The notes: a model not told the origin generated them from the sequence alone. A stretch of 64,000 nt of DNA from Curvibacter lanceolatus ATCC 14669 (GCF_000381265.1 NZ_KB906253.1:124001-188000); one strand, 5' to 3'; positions 50,630 to 61,349 are shown, numbered from the stretch's first letter. Translations and numbers: made by a program.

Positions 50630-51727
50630 ATGAGTACCTTGATGAAAGCCGCCGTCTTCGTCGAACCCGGTCGCATTGAACTGGTCGACAAGCGCATCCC
50701 CGATGTCGGTCCGAACGATGCCCTGCTGCGCATCACCACCACCACCATCTGTGGCACCGATGTGCACATCCTCAAAGGCGAGTACCCGGTGGCCCGGGGC
50801 CTGACCGTGGGCCATGAGCCTGTGGGTGTGATCGAGAAACTGGGCAGCGCCGTGCAGGGCTACCAAGAGGGGCAGCGCGTGATTGCTGGGGCCATCTGCC
50901 CCAACTTCAACTCGTACGCCGCGCAGGACGGTGCCCCTTCGCAGGACGGCAGCTACCTGGTGCCCCAGGGCCTGTGCGGCTGCCACGGCTTCAAGGCCAC
51001 GGCGGGCTGGCGCTTTGGCAACCTGATCGATGGCACCCAGGCCGAGTACGTTCTGGTGCCCGATGCCCAGGCCAACCTGGCCCCCATCCCCGATGGCCTG
51101 ACCGACGAGCAGGTACTGATGTGTCCCGACATCATGTCCACCGGCTTCAAGGGTGCCGAGAACGCGAACATCCGCATCGGCGACACCGTGGTGGTGTTTG
51201 CCCAGGGCCCGATCGGCCTGTGTGCCACGGCCGGTGCACGCCTGCTGGGCGCCACCACCATCATTGCGGTGGACGGCAATGCGCACCGACTGGGCATTTC
51301 GAAGCAGTTGGGGGCCGATGTGACGCTCAACTTCCACGATTGCGACGTGGTGGCCGAGGTGCTGAAGCTCACCGGCGGGCGCGGGGCCGATTCGGCCATC
51401 GAGGCCCTGGGCACCCAGGCCACCTTCGAAGCGGGCCTGCGCGTGATCAAACCCGGGGGCACCTTGTCGAGCCTGGGTGTGTATTCCAGCGACTTGACGA
51501 TCCCGCTGTCGGCCTTTGCCGCTGGCCTGGGCGACCACCGCATCAACACAGCCCTGTGCCCGGGCGGCAAGGAGCGCATGCGCCGCCTGATGAACGTGCT
51601 GGCCTCAGGCCGGTTGGACCTGGGGGTGCTGGTCACCCACCACTATCCCCTGGACCAGATCGTGGCCGCCTACGATCTGTTCTCGCACCAGCGTGACGGC
51701 GTGTTGAAGGTGGCGATCAAGCCCTGA
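50630..51727 (+). CDS. Zinc-type medium-chain alcohol dehydrogenase
   Basis: This 365-residue MDR enzyme has catalytic zinc ligands in TICGTDVHILKGEY and VGHEPVGVIEK. The Rossmann loop (TVVVFAQGPIGLCATAGARLLGATTIIAVDGNAHRL) ends with an Asp, favouring NAD. The lobe that normally carries four structural-zinc cysteines reads AICPNFNSYAAQDGAPSQDGSY and has only one, as in secondary alcohol dehydrogenases without structural zinc. Similar enzymes reduce ketones or oxidise 2-propanol/butanediol. AGGAG precedes the ATG. It converges on a LacI gene. Confidence 0.87.
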   Translation: MSTLMKAAVFVEPGRIELVDKRIPDVGPNDALLRITTTTICGTDVHILKGEYPVARGLTVGHEPVGVIEKLGSAVQGYQEGQRVIAGAICPNFNSYAAQDGAPSQDGSYLVPQGLCGCHGFKATAGWRFGNLIDGTQAEYVLVPDAQANLAPIPDGLTDEQVLMCPDIMSTGFKGAENANIRIGDTVVVFAQGPIGLCATAGARLLGATTIIAVDGNAHRLGISKQLGADVTLNFHDCDVVAEVLKLTGGRGADSAIEALGTQATFEAGLRVIKPGGTLSSLGVYSSDLTIPLSAFAAGLGDHRINTALCPGGKERMRRLMNVLASGRLDLGVLVTHHYPLDQIVAAYDLFSHQRDGVLKVAIKP

Positions 51728-51753
51728 CCAGCCCACCAGGGGTGGACCCTCAG

Positions 51754-51770
51754 GCCCCGTCTTCAGGGGC
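51754..51770. terminator. Weak stem-loop between converging genes
   Basis: GCCCC-GTCTTCA-GGGGC sits between the dehydrogenase stop and the end of the converging LacI gene, overlapping the latter's stop. There is no T-tract. Confidence 0.35.
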
Positions 51771-52770
51771 TCTGGGCCGTCGAGGCGCGCTCCAGGATCT
51801 GAAAGCCGATGTCCACGATCGGCTGCTGGGGCGTGTGGCCGGCGCAGCGCTCCAGGATCAGCCGGGCTGAGAGCTCGCCGATCAGGCGGCCATCCACGCT
51901 CACCGTGGTCAGGGCCGGCTCCACATGGGCCGAAAACTCGGCATTGCCAAAACCGCACAGTGCCAGGTCCTGCGGCACGCGCAGGCCCCGGGCCTGGGCT
52001 TCGATCATCACGCCCTGGGCCATCTGATCCGAGCTGCAGTAGATGGCTTGCAGGTCGGGCGCTTGCGCCAGCAACTGGCTCAGCGCCTGGCGCCCCAGGG
52101 CCAGGCCGCTGGGGGCCGGTACGAAAGCGGTAGGCACCTCGCGGCCCCAGGTGGCCACAAAGCCTTCGCATCGTTGGCGGGCCCGGTGGTCGTCGGCACT
52201 GGCCATGCCCACCCGCTTCCAGCCCTTGCTCAGAAAGTAGCCGGCAATGGCACCACCCACCTTGAGGTGCGAGAAGCCCACCAGCATGTCGACCGGCCGG
52301 TCGCTGTAATCCCACGATTCAACCACCGGAATGCCGGCCTGCACCAGCCGCTCGCGGGCCGAGGCCGAGCCCACCAGCCCGGCCATGAACAGGCCGTCGG
52401 GGCGGCGGCTGATCATGGTGTTGATCAGGGCATCTTCGCGGGCCTGGTTGTAGCCGCTTTGCCCCAGGATGAGCTGGTAGCCCGCCTGGGCCAGGGTGTC
52501 GGTCAAAGCCTGCAGCGTGGGCAGAAACTGCGCCACGGAGACCGCCGGCAGAATGCCCGCGATCATCTGGCTTTTGCGCGATTTGAGGCCACCCGCCAGC
52601 AGGTTGGGCAGGTAGCCGGTGGCGTCCACGGCCAGCTTCACACGCTCCAGCGTCTTCTCAGACACCAGCTCAGGCTTGCTCAGGGCGCGTGAGGCCGTGA
52701 TCAAGGAGACGCCCGCCTCACGGGCAACGTCGTGCAGGGTGGCCGCTTTCTTGGGTGCTGTGGTCTTCAT
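51763..52770 (-). CDS. LacI-family regulator, GntR(gluconate)-like
   Basis: This 335-residue LacI-family protein has its helix-turn-helix and hinge in ATLHDVAREAGVSLITASRALSKPELVSEKTLERVKLAVDATGYLPNLLAGGLKSRKSQMIAGILP. The SLITASRAL and GYLPN variants and the GFSHLKVGGAIAGYFLSKGWKRVG block resemble the gluconate-operon repressor GntR. The target is unclear: the neighbours are an alcohol dehydrogenase (convergent) and bioB (same strand, downstream of the bio operon). A distant sugar-acid target is possible. Confidence 0.88.
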   Translation of the reverse strand: MKTTAPKKAATLHDVAREAGVSLITASRALSKPELVSEKTLERVKLAVDATGYLPNLLAGGLKSRKSQMIAGILPAVSVAQFLPTLQALTDTLAQAGYQLILGQSGYNQAREDALINTMISRRPDGLFMAGLVGSASARERLVQAGIPVVESWDYSDRPVDMLVGFSHLKVGGAIAGYFLSKGWKRVGMASADDHRARQRCEGFVATWGREVPTAFVPAPSGLALGRQALSQLLAQAPDLQAIYCSSDQMAQGVMIEAQARGLRVPQDLALCGFGNAEFSAHVEPALTTVSVDGRLIGELSARLILERCAGHTPQQPIVDIGFQILERASTAQSP

Positions 52771-52817
52771 CGGGTGCTTGCTGCAGAGGTCCGGCCAGCG
52801 TACCAGACCTGAGCCCC

Positions 52818-53849
52818 TCAGCTGACGGTGCTGCCCAGGTTGACTTTGGTCTGTTCCTCGCTGGCGCAATGCATGCCCAGGCGTTGCAGCAGTTGCCGGT
52901 CTTTTTCGGCCTGGGGATTGCTGGTGGTGAGCAGCTTGTCGCCATAGAACATGCTGTTGGCGCCCGCCAGAAAGCACAGCGTCTGAAGCGACTCGGGCAT
53001 CTCTTCGCGCCCGGCCGACAGCCGCACCATGGCGCGCGGCATGCAGATGCGCGCCACCGCGATCATGCGCACGAACTCCAGCGGGTCCAGCGCCTGGGTG
53101 CCGGCCAGGGGCGTGCCCTCGACCTGCACCAGGTTGTTGATGGGCACCGACTCGGGGTAGGGCTGGAGGTTGGCCAGTTGCACGATCAGGCCGGCGCGCT
53201 CGCGGCGCGATTCGCCCATGCCCACGATGCCGCCCGAGCACACCTTCAGGCCCACATCGCGCACCCGCTCCAGGGTGTCGAGCCGATCCTGGTAGGTGCG
53301 GGTGGTGATGATCTGGCCATAGAACTCGGGCGAGGTGTCCAGGTTGTGGTTGTAATAGTCCAGCCCGGCCTCGCGCAGCTGCTCGGCCTGCCCGTCGGCC
53401 AGCATGCCGGCGGTGAGGCAGGTCTCGAGGCCCAGGGCCTTGACCTCGCTGATCATCTCGCCGATGACCTCCACATGGCGTGGCTTGGGGGACCGCCAGG
53501 CCGCGCCCATGCAAAAGCGTGTGGCGCCATTGGCCTTGGCAGCGCGTGCCGCTTCCAGCACCTCGGCCAGGGGCAGCAGCTTGTCGGCCTTCAGACCGGT
53601 GTCGAAGTGGGCCGATTGCGGGCAGTATTTGCAGTCCTCTTCGCAGCCGCCGGTCTTGATCGACAGCAGGCTCGACAACTGGATGGCGTTGGGGTCGAAG
53701 TGCTCTCGGTGCACCTGCTGGGCGCGGTACATCAGGTCGTTGAAGGGCAGCTCCAGCAGGGCCAGCACCTGGGCCACGCTCCAGGGCTGGGCGTTGAAGC
53801 GGTCGGCGTCGGTGGTGGGGGTGCGGGTTTGGATCTGGTTCGGGTTCAT
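52818..53849 (-). CDS. bioB: Biotin synthase
   Basis: This 343-residue radical SAM enzyme has its [4Fe-4S] cysteines in [13 protein letters not shown], plus [43 protein letters not shown] and [12 protein letters not shown], all biotin synthase signatures. It inserts sulfur into dethiobiotin. The ATG overlaps the bioD stop by 4 nt. It is the last gene of bioA-F-D-B. Confidence 0.97.
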   Translation of the reverse strand: MNPNQIQTRTPTTDADRFNAQPWSVAQVLALLELPFNDLMYRAQQVHREHFDPNAIQLSSLLSIKTGGCEEDCKYCPQSAHFDTGLKADKLLPLAEVLEAARAAKANGATRFCMGAAWRSPKPRHVEVIGEMISEVKALGLETCLTAGMLADGQAEQLREAGLDYYNHNLDTSPEFYGQIITTRTYQDRLDTLERVRDVGLKVCSGGIVGMGESRRERAGLIVQLANLQPYPESVPINNLVQVEGTPLAGTQALDPLEFVRMIAVARICMPRAMVRLSAGREEMPESLQTLCFLAGANSMFYGDKLLTTSNPQAEKDRQLLQRLGMHCASEEQTKVNLGSTVS

Positions 53850-54538
53850 GTGTTTTCCAATGCCTGACGCAGTGCGTTCATGCTCAAGTGGGCGGCCACG
53901 GCGGCCGGGCTTGGGTTTGGCAGCCGTGGCACATGGCCCCAGCAGGGGGTACGCAATTCTGCCTTCAATGTCTGCATGTTGGGGTCTTGGTGGGACAAGG
54001 CTGGATCTACCGTGTTCGCCACCCAGCCGGCCAGGGTCAGGCCCCGGGCTCGGATGGCCTCGGCGGTCAGCAAGGCATGGTTGATGCAGCCCAGGCGCAG
54101 GCCCACCACCAGCACCACGGGCAGACCCAGGTCGCAGGCCATGTCGGCGGTGTCCCAGTCTGCCGTGAGCGGCACCCGAAAGCCCCCGACGCCCTCGACA
54201 AAGCCCAGCTCGGCCAGGCGCAGCGTTTTTTGCACCGAGTGCAGCAAGGCCGCGCGATCCACGCGCATGCCTTCTAGCTGTGCCGCGATGTGCGGGGCGC
54301 AGGCCTCGCGCAGTTGCACAGGGCCTACCTGATGGGGGCTCAGCGGCAGATCGGTGGCCGCCAGCAGGCGTTGCACGTCGTCATTGATCCAGTGTCCGTC
54401 CACCAGCCCCTGGCCTGCAGCCACTGGCTTCACGGCCAGGCTCTGCAGGCCCATCTGCCTGCCCAGGCGGGTCAGCCCCGCAGTGACGGCGGTCTTGCCG
54501 ATCTCGGTGTCGGTGCCTGTGATGAAAAAGGCCTTCAT
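53846..54538 (-). CDS. bioD: Dethiobiotin synthetase
   Basis: This 230-residue P-loop enzyme has [19 protein letters not shown] (Walker A with the GTDTxxGKT form), the substrate motif AVKPVAAG, and [10 protein letters not shown]. It closes the ureido ring using CO2 and ATP. The ATG (complement of 54536-54538) overlaps the bioF stop by 4 nt. The open frame upstream of that ATG is not used. Confidence 0.95.
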   Translation of the reverse strand: MKAFFITGTDTEIGKTAVTAGLTRLGRQMGLQSLAVKPVAAGQGLVDGHWINDDVQRLLAATDLPLSPHQVGPVQLREACAPHIAAQLEGMRVDRAALLHSVQKTLRLAELGFVEGVGGFRVPLTADWDTADMACDLGLPVVLVVGLRLGCINHALLTAEAIRARGLTLAGWVANTVDPALSHQDPNMQTLKAELRTPCWGHVPRLPNPSPAAVAAHLSMNALRQALENT

Positions 54539-55758
54539 GCACCCTCCAGATTGTGGGCCACCTTGTACAAGGCCTGCAGCAGACGGGCCACATCGGCCGC
54601 CGTGTGAGAGGCGCACAGCGTGACGCGCAGGCGAGCCTGCCCTTCGGCCACCGTGGGGGGGCGGATGCCGGGCACGCGCAGGCCGGCCTGGTCCAATGCG
54701 GCGGCCAGGGCCATGACGGTATCGTTGAGCCCCACCACCAGGGGTTGGATCGGGGTGGGCGACGGCATCAGGCGCCAGGGCAGGTGGGGGAAAACCTGCA
54801 GCAGCTCGGTCACGCCGGCGCTGAATTGCTGCTGCAAGGCCTGCAGGCGGGCCCGGCGATGCTGGCCCAGTTCGCCCTCGATCAAGGCCAGGCTGGTTAG
54901 CAGTGCGTGGTTCACCGCAGGCAGCGAGGCGGTGGTGAAGATGTAGGGGCGGGCGGCCTGCAACAGATAGGCAATGATGCGCTCGTGGGCCACCACAAAG
55001 GCGCCGCTCAGCCCCGCAGCCTTGCCCAGGGTGCCGAGCAGGATGATGCGCTGGCTGCGCAGCCCGAAGTGCTCCAGCGTGCCCCGGCCCCGTTGGCCCA
55101 GCACGCCAAAGCCGTGCGCGTCGTCCAGGATCAGCCAGGCATCGAACTCTTCGGCCAGCGCCAGCAGATCCGGCACCGGGGCGATGTCACCATCCATGCT
55201 GAACACGGTGTCGCTGACGATCAGCTTCACCTTGGCCCGGCTGGCCATCAACTGGGCGCGCAGCGCTGCCATGTCGGCGTGGGCATAGCGCTGTACCGCG
55301 GCCTTGGCCAGGCGCATGCCATCGATCAGCGAGGCGTGGTTGAGGGCGTCCGAGAACATCTCGGCCTCGGCGTCGCCCAGGGTGGCGGTGACAGCCAGGT
55401 TGGCCATGTAGCCGGTGCTGAAGCCCAGGCAGCGCGCCTCGGGCACATGGGGCTCGAACCACCGGGCCAACGTGTGCTCCAGGGCCTCGTGGGCCTCGGT
55501 GTGGCCGCTGACCAGGTGTGAGGCGCCGGCGCCACCAGCCCAGCGCTGTGCGCCCTCGGCCAGTGCGGTGGCGATGCTGGGGTGGCTGGCCAGGCCCAGG
55601 TAGTCATTGGAGCAGAACATCAGCTGCTCGCGGGCTTGGCCGTCCGGGCCGCTCAGTGTCTGGCGGGGTGCCGTGGGCGTGTGGGCCACCCGCTGCACGC
55701 GGGTCTGGCCACGCGCGGCAATGCCGTCGAGCTGGGTTTGCAGGTGCTCAAGCAGCAT
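54535..55758 (-). CDS. bioF: 8-amino-7-oxononanoate synthase
   Basis: This 407-residue alpha-oxoamine synthase has FCSNDYLGLASHP, GAGASHLVSGH, SDALNHASLIDGMRLAKA, DDAHGFGVLGQRGRGT and the PLP Lys in LLGTLGKAAGLSGAFV. It condenses pimeloyl-ACP/CoA with alanine. Its start overlaps the bioA stop by 11 nt and its stop overlaps the bioD start by 4 nt. Confidence 0.95.
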   Translation of the reverse strand: MLLEHLQTQLDGIAARGQTRVQRVAHTPTAPRQTLSGPDGQAREQLMFCSNDYLGLASHPSIATALAEGAQRWAGGAGASHLVSGHTEAHEALEHTLARWFEPHVPEARCLGFSTGYMANLAVTATLGDAEAEMFSDALNHASLIDGMRLAKAAVQRYAHADMAALRAQLMASRAKVKLIVSDTVFSMDGDIAPVPDLLALAEEFDAWLILDDAHGFGVLGQRGRGTLEHFGLRSQRIILLGTLGKAAGLSGAFVVAHERIIAYLLQAARPYIFTTASLPAVNHALLTSLALIEGELGQHRRARLQALQQQFSAGVTELLQVFPHLPWRLMPSPTPIQPLVVGLNDTVMALAAALDQAGLRVPGIRPPTVAEGQARLRVTLCASHTAADVARLLQALYKVAHNLEGA

Positions 55759-57061
55759 GGTGCAGCACCTCGTCCAGGGTGTGGGTGACGGCGCTGGCCA
55801 GGAACCGGGCCGCCTCGTCGTCGATCAGGTAGGGCGGCATCAGGTACACGGTGGCCCCGATGGGGCGGATCAGCAGTTCGCGCTGGCGGGCCGCCAGGTG
55901 AAAGCGCTCACTGAAGCGCTCGCCGGCATCGCTCACGTCGAACGCCAGGATCATGCCGCGCTGGCGCAGGTGGCGCACCCGGGGGTGATCGGCCAGGGGG
56001 GCAAAGGCGCGGGTCAGGGCGGCGGCCTGAACCCGGTTGGCTTCGATCTGGCCTGCATCGAAGCGGTCCAGCACCGCATTGGCGGCCGCGCAGGCCAGGG
56101 CGTTGCCGCTGTAGGAGTGCGAGTGCAGAAAGCCTCGTGCCACGTCCTGGCTCCAGAAGGCCTGGTACACCGCATCGGTCGTCAACACCAGCGACAGCGG
56201 CAGGGTGCCCCCCGTGATGCCCTTGGACAGGGTGATGAAGTCAGGCCAGTGCGCGGTGTCGACCTGCTCCCAGGCAAAAAAGGTGCCGGTGCGGCCGCAA
56301 CCCACGGCGATCTCGTCGGCAATCAGATGCACACCGGCCTCACGTGTCAGGGCCCGCACGGCGCGCAGGTAGTCGGGCGAGTGCATCACCATGCCGGCCG
56401 CGCATTGCACCAGGGGCTCGACGATCACCGCTGCGATCTGCGGGCCGCGTTCCTGCAAAAGATCGCGCAGGGCCTGCAAGGCGGCGGCTTCATTGTCCAG
56501 GCGGCTGTCGGGTGATTCGACGATGTGGGCCCGCATCAGCAAGGGGTCGTAGGCATCGCGGAACACCGCCACATCGGTCACGGCCAGGGCGCCCAGGGTT
56601 TCGCCGTGGTAGCCGTTGCGCAGGCACACAAACTCGCGCCGCTCGCCCTGCCCCAGATTGCGCCAGCTGTGAAAGCTCTGCTTGAGCGCAATCTCGACGG
56701 CGCTGGCACCGTCGGAGGCAAAGAAGACATGGCCCAGGGCACCACCGGTGCGCTGGCCCAGGCGCTCGCCCAGACGCACCGCAGGTTCATGCGTGCAACC
56801 CGCCAGCATCACATGGGGCAGGGTGTCGAGCTGGGCCTTGATGGCGGTGTTAAGCCCGGCATCGGAGTGGCCGAACAGATTCACCCACCAGGCGCTGTTG
56901 GCATCGAAGTAGCGCCGGCCCGCGCTGTCGTGCAGCCAGGGGCCCTGGCCACGGACCATGGGCAGGGGCGGAACTTGCTCGGCCCGAGCCATCTGGGTGC
57001 AGGGGTGCCATACGGCAGCCAGGGAGCGGTGTTGCCAATCGGCTTGTGCTTCATGCGTCAT
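55748..57061 (-). CDS. bioA: Adenosylmethionine-8-amino-7-oxononanoate aminotransferase
   Basis: This 437-residue class III aminotransferase has YFDANSAWWVNLFGHSDAGLN near the start, CLRNGYHGETLGALAVTDV, LIADEIAVGCGRTGTFFAWEQ and the PLP Lys in LSKGITGGTLPLS. It makes 7,8-diaminononanoate with SAM as amino donor. It is the first gene of the bio operon; a 209-nt gap upstream should hold the promoter. No BirA or BioR gene is in the window. Confidence 0.95.
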   Translation of the reverse strand: MTHEAQADWQHRSLAAVWHPCTQMARAEQVPPLPMVRGQGPWLHDSAGRRYFDANSAWWVNLFGHSDAGLNTAIKAQLDTLPHVMLAGCTHEPAVRLGERLGQRTGGALGHVFFASDGASAVEIALKQSFHSWRNLGQGERREFVCLRNGYHGETLGALAVTDVAVFRDAYDPLLMRAHIVESPDSRLDNEAAALQALRDLLQERGPQIAAVIVEPLVQCAAGMVMHSPDYLRAVRALTREAGVHLIADEIAVGCGRTGTFFAWEQVDTAHWPDFITLSKGITGGTLPLSLVLTTDAVYQAFWSQDVARGFLHSHSYSGNALACAAANAVLDRFDAGQIEANRVQAAALTRAFAPLADHPRVRHLRQRGMILAFDVSDAGERFSERFHLAARQRELLIRPIGATVYLMPPYLIDDEAARFLASAVTHTLDEVLHHAA

Positions 57062-57270
57062 GGGTGCGGATTTTAGGAGTCATTTGGCATGCGGCCAGTC
57101 AGTGCGAATCAGTCACTGAAACAAGGGCCTGCTTTTGTTTGACTCGCCGAAGCAAGGTCTTCGGAGCGGGTATTGGGGCATGCAAGCCAGGCATCCAGTC
57201 GGTTCTCTGGGGGATCCCGGTCCGCGCTCGGCCACCGCCGCGTTGGGGTGGTCGAGCACCTGGGGGGAGT

Positions 57271-59049
57271 TCAGTGCCCGGATGGCGCAGGGCTTGGTGG
57301 CGACAGCCTTGGCTGGGTGCTGCGATCCGAGTGTTGGCCGGGACGCTGCTCGCCGTCGGCACCCCAAAGGGGTAATTCCTCGATCTTGAAGACGCTGACG
57401 GTGTCTTGCAGGCCATCGGCCTGTTGTCGAAGGCTTTCTGAGGTGGCTGTCATTTCCTCAACCAGCGCGGCATTCTGCTGTGTGACCTGCTCCAACTCGC
57501 GGATGGCCTCGTCGATTTGCCGAATCTCATGACTCTGCGCTTCGCTGGCGACACTGATTTCGCCAATGAGAGAGCTCACATGCTGGACGTGCGTGACGAT
57601 CTCCTTCATGGTCTGGCCGGCAGCTTGAACCTGGGTGCTTCCGGTGTCGATTTTTTCGACACTGTCATGGATCAAGGTCTTGATCTCCTTGGCCGCTTCT
57701 GCGCTGCGCTGTGCCAGCATGCGTACCTCGCTGGCCACCACCGCAAACCCGCGCCCCTGCTCGCCTGCGCGAGCCGCTTCGACGGCGGCATTCAGCGCCA
57801 GGATGTTGGTTTGAAAAGCGATGCCATCGATCGTGCCGATGATGTCTGAAATTCGATGAGAAGCTGCCGTGATGTTGCCCATGGTGCTGACTGCTTCATC
57901 GACGACACCGCCGCCACGAATGGCGACGGTGACTGCTCCGTGGGCCAGTTTGGAGGCCTCCTTGGCCGCGGCTGCGTTCTGATTCACGGCGCCAGTCAAC
58001 TGTTGCATCGAGGCCGAGGTTTCCTCGAGGCTTGCAGCCGTCCTTTCTGTTCGTTCCGACATGTCTTGATTCCCTGTGGCAACCTCGTTGCTGGCCACGT
58101 GAATGGCCTCTCCCCCTGTGCGGACGGTGCCGACCAGCCGGGATAGGCTGTGGTTCATATCCCCCAGGCTGTTGAGCAGTTGACCCACCTCGTTGTTGGC
58201 GGCCCGGGGAATCTTGGCTGTGAGGTCGCCTTGCGCCACTTGATTGGCAAATGCAGCTGCCTGTTTCACAGACGAAATCGTGTGATTGAAAATGCTTCGA
58301 AGCACGAGAAAGAAAATCAACAGCATTCCTGCGGTGAAAACTTCAAAAATGATTTGCCACTGTGTAGCGACCCCTTCTGCAGCCAGAATGGCACCCGCCG
58401 TGCGTTGCTCCAGCAATCCGAAGAAATCATTGATCGGGCCCATGATTTTGGCTTTGAATCGATGGTATTCCGGGCCGTGCATTAATTCGCGGGCTTTTTC
58501 CAAATCTGGATTACCTTGGATTGAAAAATTCCCCTTGCCATCATCCCTTAGACCTTTTACAAGGTTCATGGCGATAATCTCAGTCCGTATCAGGTCGTTT
58601 GAGCTGTTGGCTGCCTCTTGTAACTTGGTGAATTCTGCTTCAGAAAAGCCAGCACGTTTCATTAAATCCAACAAGGCTACTGATTCACCTGCACCCCCGC
58701 GCCCAGGCACGGGCACATCGGCGGCCAAAAAATCCCAATAAATGCCTTGGTAATTGTTCGGGCGGGGTGTCTTGCCAGCCCGGATTTCAATGACTTCGTT
58801 GTATTGCTTTTCCCAACGGGGGTCACCTGTCACCACATATGTGCGCGCCAGGCGCGTCAAGTCGTCGGAGCTTTGCCGAAGCTCATCTGCGAGTCTGTAA
58901 GACATGTCGCGATTGCGATGCGCGTTGCTGACCGCCAGCTCGGCTTTGTCCAGTCGCCAAAGCATCAGGCTTGATCCGATGACGGTGGTCAGCAACAGAA
59001 AAAAAAGCAAGAGGAATTGTTGACGCAGGGGGATGGAATGAATTTTCAT
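57271..59049 (-). CDS. Methyl-accepting chemotaxis protein
   Basis: This 592-residue chemoreceptor has TM1 at about 12-31, a periplasmic ligand domain of about 195 residues, TM2 at about 230-250, a HAMP domain and a long signalling hairpin with the tip IDGIAFQTNILALNAAVEAARAGEQGRGFAVVASEVR. No C-terminal NWETF-like CheR tether is present; the tail is Ser/Pro rich (TQPRLSPPSPAPSGH). It belongs to the 36-heptad type common in betaproteobacteria. The ligand is unknown. It sits beside a c-di-GMP locus on the same strand. Confidence 0.93.
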   Translation of the reverse strand: MKIHSIPLRQQFLLLFFLLLTTVIGSSLMLWRLDKAELAVSNAHRNRDMSYRLADELRQSSDDLTRLARTYVVTGDPRWEKQYNEVIEIRAGKTPRPNNYQGIYWDFLAADVPVPGRGGAGESVALLDLMKRAGFSEAEFTKLQEAANSSNDLIRTEIIAMNLVKGLRDDGKGNFSIQGNPDLEKARELMHGPEYHRFKAKIMGPINDFFGLLEQRTAGAILAAEGVATQWQIIFEVFTAGMLLIFFLVLRSIFNHTISSVKQAAAFANQVAQGDLTAKIPRAANNEVGQLLNSLGDMNHSLSRLVGTVRTGGEAIHVASNEVATGNQDMSERTERTAASLEETSASMQQLTGAVNQNAAAAKEASKLAHGAVTVAIRGGGVVDEAVSTMGNITAASHRISDIIGTIDGIAFQTNILALNAAVEAARAGEQGRGFAVVASEVRMLAQRSAEAAKEIKTLIHDSVEKIDTGSTQVQAAGQTMKEIVTHVQHVSSLIGEISVASEAQSHEIRQIDEAIRELEQVTQQNAALVEEMTATSESLRQQADGLQDTVSVFKIEELPLWGADGEQRPGQHSDRSTQPRLSPPSPAPSGH

Positions 59050-59090
59050 TTCAAATCTACTATTTATGGTTGGAAAGTTCGCAGTCGGTA

Positions 59091-59108
59091 CTTATTTGAT
59101 GAAATAAG
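59091..59108. other. Hairpin in the chemoreceptor leader
   Basis: CTTATTT-GATG-AAATAAG has perfect 7-bp arms about 42 nt upstream of the chemoreceptor start, in an AT-rich 242-nt gap (59050-59291). It may be a terminator remnant of the upstream EAL gene or a regulatory site. Confidence 0.35.
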
Positions 59109-59291
59109 AAGCCCCACTGCCAGCGCGCATCCCTGTGCCTCATCTTTTCAAGATGATTAATGGTTTCCTTGAGGAATTTTTTAATATATTTCGTCAGATG
59201 TTTGACGTCTTGCCAATTTTTATTCTATGTTGCAACCTGTATTTGTGCTGATAGAGGGGCTTTATTTGTTTGGTTAATTTCTGCGAACCAG

Positions 59292-61337
59292 TCACTTGGG
59301 GAAAGCTTGATTTTTTTGGTGCACTGGTACCTTGATGTTTTTGAGCAAGCCCATGAAGTCTTCAGCAGGAATGGGTTTGCTGTACCAATAGCCCTGATAG
59401 AGCGAGCAGCCTTGGGCACGCAGCATATTGCGCTGGTCCTCGGTCTCGACGCCTTCTGCAATGATCGACAGTCCCAGGCTCTCGCCCAGCATGACGATGG
59501 TGCGTGTGATGCTGGCCTTGGTGGCGTCGAGCAGCATGTCACGCACAAAGCTCTGGTCAATCTTGATCTGGTCGATGGGAAAGCGGCCAAGGTAGGACAG
59601 CGAAGAGTACCCGGTACCAAAATCGTCCAGAGAGATGGTCACGTGATGGGCCTTGAGGACGTGCATCTTCGCAATCACATCCTCGATGTTGTCGACCATC
59701 ATGCTTTCGGTCAGTTCCAACTTCACGTGGTGGTTCGGGATCTGGTGCCGGTCCAGGATTTGGCAGAAGCCAGTGGCAAAGTCGACGGATTTGAACTCCT
59801 GGGCCGAGACGTTGACGGCAACCACCAGTTCATTCAGGAGCCCTGTGGTCTGCCAGTGTTCCAGGTCCGTGCAGACGGTCTCCAGCACCAACTGACCGAT
59901 GTCGCTCATGAGCCCGGCATCCTCTGCAATCTGAATGAAGTGCGCCGGCGAAAGCAAACCCCGTTGCGGGTGTCTCCAACGCACCAGTGCCTCGGCTCCC
60001 ACCACCTCACCTTCAAAGGTGACCTGAGGCTGATAGAACACCACAAACTGCTTCTCTACGATGGCCTGCCGCAGTTCAGCTTCGATGACGGTGCGCTCAT
60101 TCGCCAGTCGTTGCATCAAAGGGTTGAAAAACCGGAAGGTATTTCGCCCTGCAGCACGGGCTTGCACCATCGCCATTTCTGCCTGCATCATGGCCTCTTC
60201 AGCTGTGATGCTGGTGGTTTCGATGATGTTGATGCCCACGCTCACCGAGCAGCCGAATTTGAGGTCGCTCAGGAGCGGCTGACGTGAGAGCGAATCGATC
60301 AGGCCCTGGGCCAGGGCTTCGCAGTATTTGATGCCTTCGGCGGCCGCCTCGATCTTCAGGCTGCTGATCAGACTGAATTTCTCACCGACTACACGTGCCA
60401 TGGTTTGATGGCTCTCCAGACGCTCGATCAGGCGTTGGGCACATTGGGCATAGAGCCCGTCAACTTTGTCGGGCTCCAGCGAACCGTGGGCCATATCGGC
60501 GTTGTAGATCTCCAGGAAAAACAAAACCGTGACTTCACCATTCGCCGCCTGGCTTGCCATGGATTGCCGCAGGCGGTCCATCAGCAGGTTCTTGTTGGGC
60601 AGTTGTGTGACGGGGTCGTAGAACGCCAAGCGGTCAATCTGTTGCTCGGCGGCGATTCGTTCCGAGACGTCGATGACCACCCAAAGGCGCTGATCGGACT
60701 CTTGCGAACTGCCCATCGCGGCCGTTCGCAGTTCTGCCGGAAAGCTGCTGCCATCCATCCGCCTCAAGTTAATCAGCTGGCCTGCAAACGGGCCGCTTGC
60801 CTGCCCCCTCTTCGGTGCTGCGCCACCCGGGGTTATGGGGGGCATGGGATCCATCAAGAGGCGATCACATGCTTGGCCTGCAAGCTCTTCGTTCTGTGCG
60901 CCAAAGGTGCGCTTGCCGGCATGGTTGATGAACTCGACGGTGCCCTGGCGTGTGAAAAGCACACCCACGGGGATGTTGTTCAAAATGGCCGCCTGTTCTT
61001 CGAACAGATTCTTGAGGCTTTTTTGCATCAGCGCCATCTGGTGCGCCAGAACTCCGATTTCGTCGGCCTGCCGAACCACAATCGGGTTGTTGAATTGACC
61101 TGCCTGGATGGATTCGGCGGCGACCGTGAGTTTGTGCAGCGGTGCCAGGACGCGTCGATAGACCACCCAGCCAATCATCAGCAGCGACACGGCAGCTTGG
61201 CAAAGCAGGACCAAGCTATAGAAAGTTTTGTCGGCCCTCAGCTTCAGTTGCATTTGCTGGTCTGAAACCAGTACGCGCAATTGGCCGATTTTCATGTCCT
61301 GGTGGCTTTGCGGCAGTAACAGTTCGGCTGATTTCAT
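59292..61337 (-). pseudogene. HAMP-PAS-(degenerate GGDEF)-EAL protein, C-terminal part of a split gene
   Basis: This is the larger part (681 codons from its first ATG) of a signalling protein interrupted by an in-frame stop at 61350-61352. It contains one membrane segment (about 39-60), HAMP, a PAS domain (IPVGVLFTRQGTVEFINHAGKRTFG), a GGDEF-like domain whose motif is replaced by VVGEKF, and an EAL domain. The EAL domain keeps EALVRW, NVSAQEF, LTESMM, DDFGTGYSSLSYL, IKIDQSF and AEGVET, so it should hydrolyse c-di-GMP. Reinitiation at the ATG (61335-61337) could yield a protein with one membrane anchor. Whether it is a pseudogene or a functional split gene is open. Confidence 0.8.
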
Positions 61338-61349
61338 GATCAGGGTGCC

